A stretch of 64,000 nucleotides of DNA from Ascidia mentula. Taxonomy: Eukaryota > Chordata > Ascidiacea > Phlebobranchia > Ascidiidae. The stretch is from the NCBI GenBank assembly GCA_947561715.1, contig OX387200.1, positions 22,508,501-22,572,500 on the forward strand. The letters run 5' to 3'. The position numbers were made by a program, and so were the translations under genes. Under the pieces are notes generated by a model. That model was not told the origin of the DNA. It saw only the letters and a program-made list of their open reading frames with translations, and made no database searches. Positions 46,541-58,100 of the stretch are shown one piece after another. Each line of letters begins with the position of its first letter. The stretch's first letter is position 1.

Positions 46541-49500
46541 CTGTCGAGAAAACAATCTTTTTTCGTTTAACCGCTCACTTGGTGGCGATATTGCATTAAA
46601 ATATTCAAACACATTCAACGGGATTTGAACCCTGAACGTTACGACTTACCACTATTAGTGCAAAGTTTGTGAGATGATTGCAAAGACATTGAGGTGTAGA
46701 AGATGTAGAGTTCAAACAACATCCATCAGATCTCCAACCGGATTCATGATAATCCCAATATTTACACGACAACGATGTCCTCAAAGCCTGGAACAAGACA
46801 TCAGCAAAACAAAACTTTTATCGATCGAGTTAAAGTTTCATTCCAATATAAAATCGACAACTTTGGTTATTAAGTGGGTGATATTAAAAAACACCGACTT
46901 CAATAACCAGTGACGTCATCGTTACCTTAAACCGATTCCCTTGAACTTGGGTTGTTTGAAACTTAGCTGAAACACCAAGATGATCGATGCTAATCGACTC
47001 ATCGAGGTTTTGAAGAATCTGATCGACACCAACATCAACCGACGCCACCTAGGATTTACGACAAGATTAACACAGGCAACGCCCTTCGACCAAAGCCCAA
47101 ATAGGTACCAGTGGACAACGTACACGTCACCGAACAAATTTCGTGCCAAGTGGAACAACACATCATGTGTCCGGTTACGTCACTCAGACCCAGTTTAAAA
47201 CGTATTAGTTGACTTTTTAAATTTAATGAATTTGTTGCAATAAATTTAATGATGACGTAGTGCAGGAGATTCGCAAGTGAAGTTAGTATGATTTCTATGC
47301 AACAATTCCGAACATAAACTCCCTGTACTTACGTAAGCCGCGCCTACACCAGCCTGGAAGAACGTGTCGTCCTTGTAAAATATGAAAGAAACTATTTTAC
47401 TTCGTTCAATCTCATTTAAATCGCGTTTATTTCTGATAATTCCCCAAGCTTCATCTGCCACCTTCGCCGGGATTCGAACCCGCAGTGGTTGAGTAAAATT
47501 TTTGCCATCAAAAGATCTGAAGGTCGGCTGGAAGATGATTCCTTCCCCAGAGCTTAAGTCGTTCCCTCCCATTACCTGCAAAATATAATGTTAACATTAA
47601 TAACATATAAACATTAATTACATACTAACAATTCATGACAGTTGTTGCGGGTGAGATTATCTACAACCAACAGCGCCATTTGTGCAAATACAGAAAACAT
47701 CCATGGTTGAAGCCGAGTCATAAGTCGTGCAGTCAATTGGTAAATGTAACTCACATGTAAGAGCACTGCTTCAGTCTCCACATCGATCGAACTCTTGTTC
47801 TTTCCTATGTCTAAACGAACTGACAGTGCAGACAAGGATCGGGTTAGGGTGTTCCCCACATGTTGGTTGTCATGGAAACTAGATGAGGAGGAGATTTGTG
47901 AAGCGAGGATCGCGATCGCGAGGAATCCATCAACGGATATCTGAAGTTTAAATGTTTTGTTTTAGAATATTCCCGACTGTACATGATCACACATACTTGT
48001 ATCAATAAAAAAAAACTGTAAAATATATTTACTTGTTATACATAATTTATTAAATTACACCGAACATTTCTTTTACTTGTTAAACATAATTTATTAAATT
48101 ACACCGAACATTTCTTTTACTTGTTAAAGGAGAATCTGTGTCTGACAGGTTGTGAACATTTGTTTGTGAAAAAAATATGAAAAATATTTTGTTTTTAATA
48201 CATTTGTTTTTCCTCCTGTCACTCCATCAGACACGATTTGAACGAAATTAGAAACATTCTCAACGTCATTGTAAGAAATTGTAGAAGAGTTGGATGTAAG
48301 AAGCAACAGATCAGCTGACCATTCCTCAATTTGATTGGGTGAGAGTGTTTCTGTAGTAGCCTGCAAATTGGAAAACATTGTTAAGCATCAGTGGATGTAT
48401 TGCCACCACATAGTGTTGTTCACCATTGTTATCGGGCACATGCCAAAAACAAACAAACAATAATCGTTTAATTATTTGGAAACAACCTTAATTTCAGATT
48501 TCTCATAATTTGTATTTTTTTGGGCTATATTATGTTGGTTCATGTAGGGATAAAGGTTTGGTTTATGGAAAACTTTGATGATTAATGATGTCTGCCAACT
48601 CTGGCTGCACGTCAGGAACCAAAGTCTCATTAATTTAAAGTTATCGTCATGTCAAGATTATCTCAAAGTTTTCTCCAAATATGAAGTCATTCTGCATAAT
48701 GTGCTGTTACACTCAAAAGAAAGCCACATGATCAAACCTAACATAAATGTTTGCATGAACATTAAGAGAAAAGATAAAAATAGTGTTTACCTTGGAAATA
48801 ACTCCACTAACTGTTTGAGAACAATTAATAGTAACAAGTTTTTCAAATTGAAACACTGCTTTTCCATTTTTTGCAAGTTGACAAGGAAGGAATGCTCGAG
48901 AAAACCCTAAAACATTTCAACAACTGAATACAAACCTAAGAATTATTGTTGATTCTTCCAACTTCATGTTTATCTGCATCTGTCTACAAATATAAGTTGA
49001 CTATTCACCTGCATTGCAGATGTCCATTGAAAATGAGGACAACCCGTTCCACTGACGAGGAAAAGTGAAGTTCTTGTAAGTAGTTGGAGAGCAGAAAGCT
49101 AGAAACAAGGATGTTACACCCATGTTTTCTTACAAATTCATCTTCTCCAAACCTGAGCATTCAACCAGTGGGTCTCCATGGAAACCATCCAGGCAAGCAC
49201 ACACAGGTGTAGCAAGTATGGACACACATTTACTGTTTAAACCACATGACAATTGGACAACTGGACATACATCAGTGTCTGTAAAATAATTGTTCAAGGG
49301 GATTTAGGACTCATCTGTTTACCCATGGGTAACAAAATTGACTTCGTCAGAAACAGTTGTGTAGTCATAAGAACCAAAGATGTACTCACATATTTGAGGG
49401 TAACCAGCTAATAGTTTGCCTAAATCACTGACTGTGTTGTTATTTTTGTAAATATTTACTAATTCTCGTGAAGTCCAATTCACTCCAGCAACTCGTATTT

Positions 49501-52415
49501 TATATCTGCAAAAAAATCTGTCAATAAAAATTAAGTTTACAAATCAATTGCTTGATTCACCTGACCACTTGGTGGCTTCTAAGCACGTGACCATCAAGAA
49601 AACTGATTTGCTCATTTATGAAATCATAAACGCTTTTCCATGATGTAACAATGGAAGTTTCTAATTCTTTAAAAAGTTCTTTGTCATTTAGATTCTTGTA
49701 ACTTTCATTCCAAACGAAAGTTTGGTCAAATGAGTGATAACATTCCCCGTCATTCAGTTCTACACCCACTGAGAAAGCAACAGGAAAACATTATTGTGAG
49801 CAAAACTGGGAATTAGTCACAATTGATGATAAAATTGATTGGAATACTACAACGTTAAATAGTTCACAATTAACGTTTCTTGTTAAACAAGCCTGTAGTT
49901 CCTGGGGTCTGCTTATTTAAACTATTTACATTCCACGATACCTTGGCAGGAAATATATTGTAAGTCATCTGGGGGAGGGACCTCCTGGATTTCTGCAGAC
50001 AGTGAATGTTTGACATTTATCACTAAATACAAATTACACTTTATCTGTGAACAGAGATATACCTGTTGGTGACATTGTATGAGATGATTCTGATGTCACA
50101 GCTACTGTTATTGACTTTGATGTCACAGGGGATTGTGTTGTCACAATAGTTGATGTTGTTTGTGTTGTATCTAACCAAACACACAAAATTATAAGTTTTT
50201 AAGTTATTAAACTGAATGTTTGATGGATTAGCTGTGGGACAACTACCAGGGTTTGTGCATCCACATTTTCCCACTTCATTCAGACAAACTTCATTCGCAA
50301 AGCACGACAAACTGGAGCAGTTTCCAATAACTAAATTACGTTAGTGACCCAATATATTACAACTAGGTTTTTGTAAACAAACTTTGTTTAAAACTTACAA
50401 GGTTGGGGATTCCCGATAAACGCTGTTTGGTGATTGTTGACTATTCTGTCGGGGATTGTGACGAAAATCATGACTAATTCATCGGGTAAAAACCTCCCCA
50501 TTTCACCAACTTCCAATTGATATCTGGAAATAAATGACTTTTTTAAATAGAAATTAATAAACTTTAATCAGAATAATTTAGTTATTAGTTCACATTGAAC
50601 ATTCAGTTACAAAGTTAAGTTTGGCATCCTTTAATTAAAGATAAGAAATCAAAATTGTTGAAGCATTTCAATTTTCGATTTGCCACTCAAGCTATTTATA
50701 GCATAGCTGGCCCAAACCTCTTGGAAAACAGATGTTTACCTGACCACATTTGGTTTAATACGGAGTATGTTGGGCCTTGATCTGTGAAGAAATCTTGTCC
50801 AAATCCCCCATCGAGAGTTGGTTTCCGTGACATTGGCTGAATAACTTGTGTTAAATTCCTGATCAAACGTGTAACTGCATCGGACAGTTGAGTTATCCCG
50901 GAATGAAACTCCTCCTTCAATGAATATTTTCTCATAAATAAAAAACAATTCTTCACTTAGTTTTATTTGCATAAAAATATTGGAATATACACTGTTATAT
51001 TTTTCTGTTGAAAGAACACCTTCCGTAACTACAACAAGTCGCAAAACTAAACAATCAGAAAAATATTGGATTCCTTATCACCTTGACAGAAAGTTTTTTC
51101 TGGGCCAGAAGTTGTCGAGTTCTTTAAAGTCTGCAAGCGAATTTCTGCAAAAATATTTTAAATTATTCAGCTTTCTAAAATTCATGTCCGATGGCTTGTT
51201 ACTACTAGAAGCAGTAACAAGCCATGCACCGAAAACCCATTCACTGTAAGTGGCAAAATGTTCGTGAGCTTACCATTACACTGGTTACTGTAGCAACCAC
51301 ACTGGAATCTAAGTTGTAGGGTATCTGATTTATTCAGGGGTATCAAGGTGCAAAGCGCACCTGAATGGCAACGAACATCTGTCCCACACCTGAGCACCTC
51401 TAAACAATATTATACCATGTTTGTGTTACAAAATTACAACACATGCCATGGTAACATATCAATTTGTGCCGAAATCTCCTGCATTAAATTTGGAAAAGGC
51501 GAAAATTTTTGACAACATGTAATTTCTTTTTAAAATCCTTAATAGTTTTAGCCTGTGGGACAAACAACCAATTAACCCGTCCGCTGACCTTTGCCTTTTT
51601 GCTGGCCTATATCATTACATTAAGTACTTGCGCAAAGTGGTGTATTGTGAAGCAACTTCACATGAAAAACATAGATTAACATTTTCCAAAAACAACATTC
51701 GATTTACCGCCTTAACCGGGTAATACCCTCTACTGTTCCGATAACCTATTTTCACGCGGTTTAAGGTTTTTTTTATAACAACAATTTCCGCTGATTAGAG
51801 GAAGGATAGGTAAGCATGCAGGATGTTTACATTTGCAGCACGAATTCATCACCACGAAGGTAGCAATACATGCGAAACATCAAACAACTTGTTACAAACC
51901 TTCAATATTGTCACGGCACAAACAATCGGTTGCACCCGTACAGCACATACACTGGCTGTTATTACATGCTAATATCATCGAATCTGAAACGTGAAAAAGT
52001 TGGATACAAAAAATTATATGCAGAAAGTTTATGAGCCTTGTTTATAATTTCTGTAGACACACTTTTTGCAATCTCCGGTGGATTTGTTAGACATAATATT
52101 CACGATAGAATTTGTTTCTCGAGGAAATTCATTTATTTAGGTAGGAAATACTTTACAACTTCCTCTGTAAACGTCGGCGTTTCTAGGTTTATGACCGTCT
52201 TTATAAAAACAAATATCACACAGAATGTTTAGAGAGAGGTGTTGCGCCATTATGAGGAAATAACACAAGTATTTTCAAAAGCGCAAGTATTTCACACAAA
52301 ACGCGAAATAAGTGGACTTACCAACTAAACTTGAAATACGAATGCTTTGTGTCGAACACACGATAAATAAACCAAACTCCAAAAATAAAAATATCCGTTT
52401 CATTTTCGTATTCAT
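44535..52415 (-). CDS. Adhesion G-protein-coupled receptor B (many exons)
   Basis: Exons on the minus strand encode a whole adhesion-family GPCR. The start at 52415 gives a signal peptide (MKRIFLFLEFGLFIVCSTQS). It is followed by cysteine-rich N-terminal modules, two SEA-like modules, EGF-like modules, a GAIN domain, a GPS (CLCNHLTNFALIVV), seven membrane helices, and a short tail ending SSNHVDQGRSSTG. In such receptors the GAIN domain cuts between L and T of the HLT motif, leaving a tethered agonist. All three residues are present, so cleavage is expected. Exons resolved exactly include 44726-44535, 44971-44800, 45298-45138, 45548-45407, 45839-45632, 46540-46431 and 46787-46650. The ligand is unknown. 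It belongs to a tandem array with receptor A. Confidence 0.9.
46650..48370 (-). other. Receptor B: GAIN domain and GPS
   Basis: The GPS exon (46787-46650) reads LSCKYWDYHESGWRSDGCCL, then TPQCLCNHLTNFALIV. The spacing C-x-W with paired cysteines and HLT is the autoproteolysis signature. GAIN sequence precedes it. About 46922-47055 includes SISIDHLGVSAKFQTTQVQG. About 47340-47578 contains RSKIVSFIFYKDDTFFQ and IPAKVADEAW. About 47640-47940 carries LDIGKNKSSIDVETEAVLLH. About 48190-48370 carries TETLSPNQIEEWSADLLLLT. The order is that of subdomain A helices followed by subdomain B strands. Confidence 0.85.
48031..48130. repeat. 44-bp tandem duplication in a receptor B intron
   Basis: Two almost identical 44-base units (48031-48074 and 48075-48118) differ at one base and are followed by a partial third copy to about 48130. 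Each begins ACTTGTTAWACATAATTTAT. The AT-rich array lies in the intron before the GAIN-helix exon. Confidence 0.9.
49153..51400 (-). other. Receptor B: duplicated SEA-like modules with EGF-like modules
   Basis: Two copies of a module of about 110 residues occur. Copy 1 spans about 51045-50420 (CSYTFDQEFNTSY then KPNVVR, next exon YQLEVGEMGRFLPDEL). Copy 2 spans about 49770-49400 (CYHSFDQTFVWNESY then RSHQVVR, next exon YKIRVAGVNWTSREL). Both copies have the intron between R and Y at the same place, which argues for exon duplication. An EGF-like module lies at about 50330-50200 (LSCFANEVCLNEVGKCGC). A clear EGF sits at 49279-49153 (TDVCPVVQLSCGLNSKC, then CACLDGFHGDPLVEC). Sugar sites (NxS/T) are frequent. 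The SEA label is a structural guess; the duplication and EGF are directly visible. Confidence 0.65.
51191..51224. repeat. Perfect 13-bp hairpin
   Basis: ATGGCTTGTTACT is followed after nine bases by its exact reverse complement. It lies in an intron of receptor B, next to the end of the exon encoding the CYSNQCNG cysteine cluster. It is probably the relic of a small palindromic element; no function is evident. Confidence 0.8.
51260..52415 (-). other. Receptor B: signal peptide and N-terminal cysteine-rich region
   Basis: Exon 1 (ATG at 52415, donor near 52319) encodes the signal peptide. The second exon (about 51985-51900) gives ILACNNSQCMCCTGATDCLC. The third (about 51400-51275) gives CGTDVRCHSGALC and ends CGCYSNQCNG. 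The closing C-x-C then CN is reminiscent of the end of Ly6/uPAR three-finger domains, but the first half is too irregular to be sure. The junction phases agree (exon 1 ends one base into the Asp codon). It is secreted or extracellular, facing ligand. Confidence 0.65.
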
Positions 52416-53510
52416 ATTTCCCACTTTGCTGGAAATAATTGTTTCCGTTTTGTTTTTATCTAAAACAAATGTTAAATGTTAGCTGGCTACACCTTCTCCA
52501 CGTTTAATGTAGAAGTCGTCAAATCGACTAAATAGTTTAATTATTTTCAAATAGTCAGCGCTGTGGCTATTTGTTTCGATTCGTCATTTGCAGTGAACCA
52601 CAATCTTAACTTTGAACTGACAAATTATCGCGCTGACTAAATAACGGAAACTAGAGATTCTACCTGACCAGATAAACCTAAACATCAAATGAACATGATT
52701 CTATATCTTAACAAACCAAATTTATGAAATTTCACGCTAATGTTTGTTGAACAGCGGATATCTCATGTTTGCCTTCAGACCGAAGCGAAAACTTTCTCCA
52801 CAAACAAACTCCACCCAACCCAAACACGCTTTGCACATTCAATCAAGCGGATCCCTCCCCAAACCCTGTTCCTGCTTCCGTGACGTCACAAAGGCAGCGT
52901 CATGACAGTTTTCGTGCGTGTTCAGTTCATCAGTCATTCAGGCTCGTTCGAAAATAGAAATATTTGTGCATGACGACTTACAATACGCCACGAAACTTTG
53001 TATACGTTCTGTTTGTAACTAATTATGAAATGTTGTTAGAGCAACTTAGTATATACTAAAGGTGTTGGTTTATTTACAAGACTATGGCACAGTAAAAAAA
53101 TCAAGTCCCCATTTCACCAAGACTCGAACCTAGGTTGTCCGGGGCAAGAATCCCAATAAGGTTTTCTTTTAGGTGTTTTTAAGAACACGGGGTCGTCTTT
53201 TATGTAACGTTAATACTTTGTATGCTGCTCACTATTTTAAATGGCATTTAATCCCAAGTTATAGCCGAAAGATGTTTTAAGATTTCGATGTATTACCGGT
53301 AAAGCGTGTACAGGGAATGTGGAAACTGTTCCACTCGAAAACCAACAGAAAAACGTCAAAATGAACTTGACCAGCAACATAAACATACGGAAACATTTTG
53401 CAATTATTTCATTTTTCAAATGTGCAAATATTTAGAGTTAGATTATTTAAAGTTAATTGCCATGCACCCAAACATCAAAACGTTTCTCCCACAAAAATTT
53501 GTTTCAAACA
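52416..53510. other. Intergenic gap between receptors B and A
   Basis: About 1.1 kb between the start of receptor B and the stop of receptor A (both minus strand) must hold the promoter of B and the 3' untranslated region of A. No exon was recognised. A TGACGTCA word lies near 52879. A tRNA B-box-like piece (ACTCGAACCTAG) lies near 53122. Confidence 0.5.
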
Positions 53511-55115
53511 TCACAATCTTGTATCGGTTCTTAGTTGAGTCACATTTTCACTCTGGTTGGTGGTTTTATCTTTACTTATCCAGGCATCAACAGATGAAGT
53601 TTCCTTTTTAGTTGTGAGACCATGGAAAGGTTTTGTCCACATTATGAATATTTCCTTTCGTAAAACTGCTGATGTGTAAAATATCAGGATTCCCTTTGAA
53701 AGATTTAAGGTTAGTAGTTGACAATTTCACACAAAGTTTATTCAACATACAAGGAAAGCGTTGAAGATTGTAAACAACCAACTAAAAGTTAGCAAATAAA
53801 CTTGGTCATCTGATAAAAGCATGAAGAAACCAAGAATCCAAGTAACCCCAAAAGTAACTGACATTGTGAAAACCATTTTAACTTGTTGGAGAAAATCTTT
53901 CCCTTGAGCTGTTGACTGAACCTGAAGATGATAATGGATGTAATGCTGTAACTATGGTAACATCTTGCTTGGGTTTCTTATAAATATTTTATTTTCTGCA
54001 ACAAATACTTCCATAATATTACAAAATTATTTAACGTCTGCAAGCATTTATTGACAAAACCAATATTTTACAACTCACGCTGTTCTCCATCTTCCTGACA
54101 TGTCTAACAACGAGAACAATAACCACAATGTTATTGAGCAATATGAAACCAACGATGAGGATGAAGCCAAAGTACAGCGAATAATTATGGATCCAACACA
54201 TGTTGTCACGACGATAACTTGATGATTGGGGGTCAAGTCGTGGGGGATCATAATCTGCAACAAACATTCACCAGATATTGTTTTCATGTTCATCTTTGTG
54301 ATTTCATTTTTATTTTATGTTTTCATTTTTATTTTGTGTTGTTTAAGTAATTACCATAATTGAGGTTCACTTTGTCGACGTATCCGATAGTAATGCCAAC
54401 ATTTAACACAACAATCACCAATGGTAGAATATATCCCACAATGCAACTCTTTAACACATAGTGTGCGGACCCAACAGAGAAAACCTGAACGACAGAAAGA
54501 ATTTTGATCGCATTATGAATGTAGGAGTAAAACCATCATTTACATTCCTATACACAGATCAAAATATCAAGACACCAAACACATTAAACATATTTCACCT
54601 TGATAATGGATGAGTAGAGTTTGTTGCTGTAAATACCAATCCACATCCAAGCAGAGAGGAAGAAATACTGGATGATCACTGCGACAACAGTGCACCACGA
54701 TCCTGTGTCAACCAATGAGATGCCAACAAGAAACATGATGTAAGCGATTACAAGGTTAATGTTAATGTGGAGTTGGATCTGGACATGTTCCTTCTTACGA
54801 AGATCTCTGTTAATATTTTCAATATTGGCCTCTTGTGTTCGTGGAAAACAAAAGTTTAATAAATACTTGAACAAAGTAACATATTTGCCCCAATTTAAAT
54901 ATAATAAATTTTCTTTTTCAGCACCAGCTTCACAAACACATCAAAACAACTTCATCAAAATAAAACAAATAATATATTTTCAAACTATTACAACAAACAT
55001 CCAACCTGTGTAGCAGATAGAGTAGAATGGTCAGAGCGATCGCACAGATAGAAATAATACAACCAACTTTACTCATGACCAACAAAACTACATCAGCCTG
55101 GACTTCAACCCTGGA
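53511..55115 (-). other. Receptor A: seven-transmembrane domain
   Basis: TM1 is encoded by 55115-55006 (VGCIISICAIALTILLYLLH). TM2-TM3 are on about 54830-54599, with NINLVIAYIMFLVGISLVDT and IIQYFFLSAWMWIGIYSNKL. TM4 is on about 54485-54354 (SCIVGYILPLVIVVLNVGIT). TM5 is on about 54253-54077 (NYSLYFGFILIVGFILLNNI). TM6 is on about 53922-53751 (MVFTMSVTFGVTWILGFFML). TM7 plus tail are on 53693-53511 (GILIFYTSAVLRKEIFIMW). Helix sequences and exon boundaries correspond one to one with receptor B, showing descent from one gene. Confidence 0.9.
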
Positions 55116-58100
55116 CTGCAAAGAACATGTTTTGTTAAAAAAAAGGAAAATATTTTAATAATAAAACTTACCACGAGGAGGGCAAAGCTAGTGAGGTGGT
55201 TACATTTACACAATGGGGGATTAACTCGTGTTTCAAGTTTGCAACCTACATTTGACCACACAAGGTGCTGTGGATCCCAAAATACACACTGCTGTTTCAC
55301 AATGTCCACCTGGTGGCACAAGAGAGTATAAAATGGGGGAATGATTAAAAGCAGACGAGCAAGTCACCAATAAATCATTTCTGTTATTCTTCTCTTTTTC
55401 TCCATGCTTGGTCCTTTCATTTCTGTGCTTTATTTTAACAAATTCCTTCAATTCTTTTGTCTTTGCACCTTTTCCGAGGATTGCGGATACAACCTGACAA
55501 AAAGTTTTATTCAAAGTAAGAAATTTTAACGAATAAGATGATTTCTGTATAAGCTGCAGACAGATGGCCACAGTTTCGACCTAAAAGGTCTCATCAGTGC
55601 AGCTGGTGTGACTATCAGACGACTTTGCTGACCAAACGGCCAAGCAAAGACTTCCACTTTGTGGTGACTATACAATCACCGTCATCCGTTGGGCACCAAA
55701 CTAGGTGCAACCTTACGGAGGTCGAAACAGTGGCCATCTGTCTGCAGCTTATACACAATTCATATTATTAGCTCCACTTTGCTTATCATGAGATGATTTC
55801 TGTTGGAAAAGATGGAAAATAATTTCCACCACAGAAATATGGAACTAACCCATTTTGCTTTTTGTGAGTTTGAGAAAAGAGTGTCATTTTCATAAACGAC
55901 AAACACAGTCCGTAGTTTTGTGTTTCCGCTTGTTGAAGGCTCAAGAGGAACACTGATGTTGATTGGTTGAATTAACTCTCCCGTTGATGATGTAACAATG
56001 GGTGGGGAGAAGTTTATGACATCACTTTTGTTTAGTGTAACGTCAGAAACCTGAAATAAAATTGATGTTGAAACATTACTTGATTTTATGGAGGTTCTTC
56101 TACTGCTTGCTTGCAGTAATATCATTTTTTCTACTGACTTTACAAAAGATATGTTGATTGATTAAAATTGTGTTTGTTTATGTTCTTGATTTGTTATTTT
56201 GTTGTTCCACACATGAGAGAAAACAACATATTTGACATACACAGCAAAGCTGTCATTTAAATCAAATCAACTCAACTTGTTACAAGAAAGTACCTTCAAG
56301 GTTATTTGTTTGGTTTTGATCAGAAGACTTGATTGGCCGAGAGCTGTTAAGTTAACTCTCTGAGAAGCTTCGTTAATCGCCACCACAACTTTATATGCAT
56401 TCAAACTACCACTAGATGGGGATGTTACTCCAATTTTACCAGAATTTTGAACAAATATTGCAACACTGTCAGATATATGGACAATGTCACTCAATGTTGA
56501 AGGCGTTACCTGTTAATGCAAGGTTAAGTTTATGTAAATATTTTAATTTGTTTCAACCAATTGTGTACAAATAATATACAAAAAACTTCCAGTGGTGACA
56601 CAATGTCCAATTATGATGGAGAAAATCAACAAGAAACATTAAACATTAAAAAACCAACCTCAATGTTAGGTTGAGTTAAAGCTTGGGAGACAGAATCCAG
56701 TATTGACAATGTTTCGACAATCTCACTGGAATTTAATGAGTTTGGGGAAGATGTTAAAAGGTGTAGCTCACTTAAAGTTGAACTTAACTGTTCTGTTGTG
56801 TTCAGGGGGGGCTGGAAAAATAATTATGACTTCAATTATTTTGAAGACAAACAAATCAACTTTGACACTTACAGATTTGTTAAACTGAATATTACATGAA
56901 ATATTTGTAAATGTGTTTGAATCAAACATTGGAGCAAAAATATTCCCGATCCCGACGTGGTTTTGTAATGTTGCGTCACAAATCACAGACGCTTTTGAAA
57001 AACCTGAAATTAACTTTAAAGTTTACCAGTATTGCAGCTAAGCTGGATCAACAACCAAATATTTCCAAAAGTGGACACAATTATATGGGCCCACAATGAT
57101 AAGGAGCCAACATTTTGATTTTTGTGTAAAGGATTTAAACCATCCTAGAAAATCTTGATTTTGTTGAATTTTTTTTTTCACTTAAAATAACTTATACCTT
57201 TTCCACAAAGCTCATTGGAAAAAGCTGTTGATCCAACGGATGTTGAGTTGAATGAAAACCCATTTAAATTAGCTTTGTTACAAGGTCCTGTTAATTCAAT
57301 ATGTTTGTACCAATAACTCTATCTATATTTGTCAAGCAAACATTTTATATATGATTGTCAAATACCTGATAATGGCAGATCAGTTAAGTATGATATACTG
57401 TGTTGTAATATGTAGGTTTGGTAACTTTCCATAAGCAAGTTGTAGCTGACTGTGAATGAGTCATCTGTTATTACTAAGTATCTACAAAATATTTGTTTGG
57501 ATAACAAGACTTGTGAGTAATTAATGCAATGATTAAACCTTTAAATACAGTTACAGTGAGCAATGCGAGACTTTATATACACTTTTTAGAAACAACAACC
57601 GTTATATTATAAACAGCAAAAAGTCAAAACCTCATCAGTATATTTGTTACCATTAAACTCATCACATAAAACAATGTGAAAAATTTTTTTTTGCAAAGCA
57701 GTTTATATGTTAGGGAAAGCACCTTTATTTCTTTTTGGTTTTGGGAGAGCAAGAATTTAACATGGATTAACTGAAAAGTTTTAAAACAGAGCGGATAAAC
57801 AACAATATCTTCACCACCCAAACTAACCTCACAATCAACTTTGCTTGATCAATGCTTAGAACAGTTACATTTTTAACAGATGTCAGTTGAAAACTAAATG
57901 CAGAAAGCAGTTTTGATTCCAAAACATCAGTTGCAACCTCTGCGTTTATCCTCTGAGTAAACGTGTATCGGTGGAAATGATCCACTGGAAAAAGTAATAA
58001 CAGATCTTGGATGGAAAATACAGGTACCGGCACCTTGATTTGGGTAAAACTTTTTCACCAGAAATAATCAATACCAAAATTTATAGCAAACCTTCACAAG

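Noticed and set aside
47462-47490. tRNA B-box GGATTCGAACCCGC
   Set aside because: It lies inside a receptor B exon on the opposite strand, where it encodes part of the GAIN domain. No cloverleaf.
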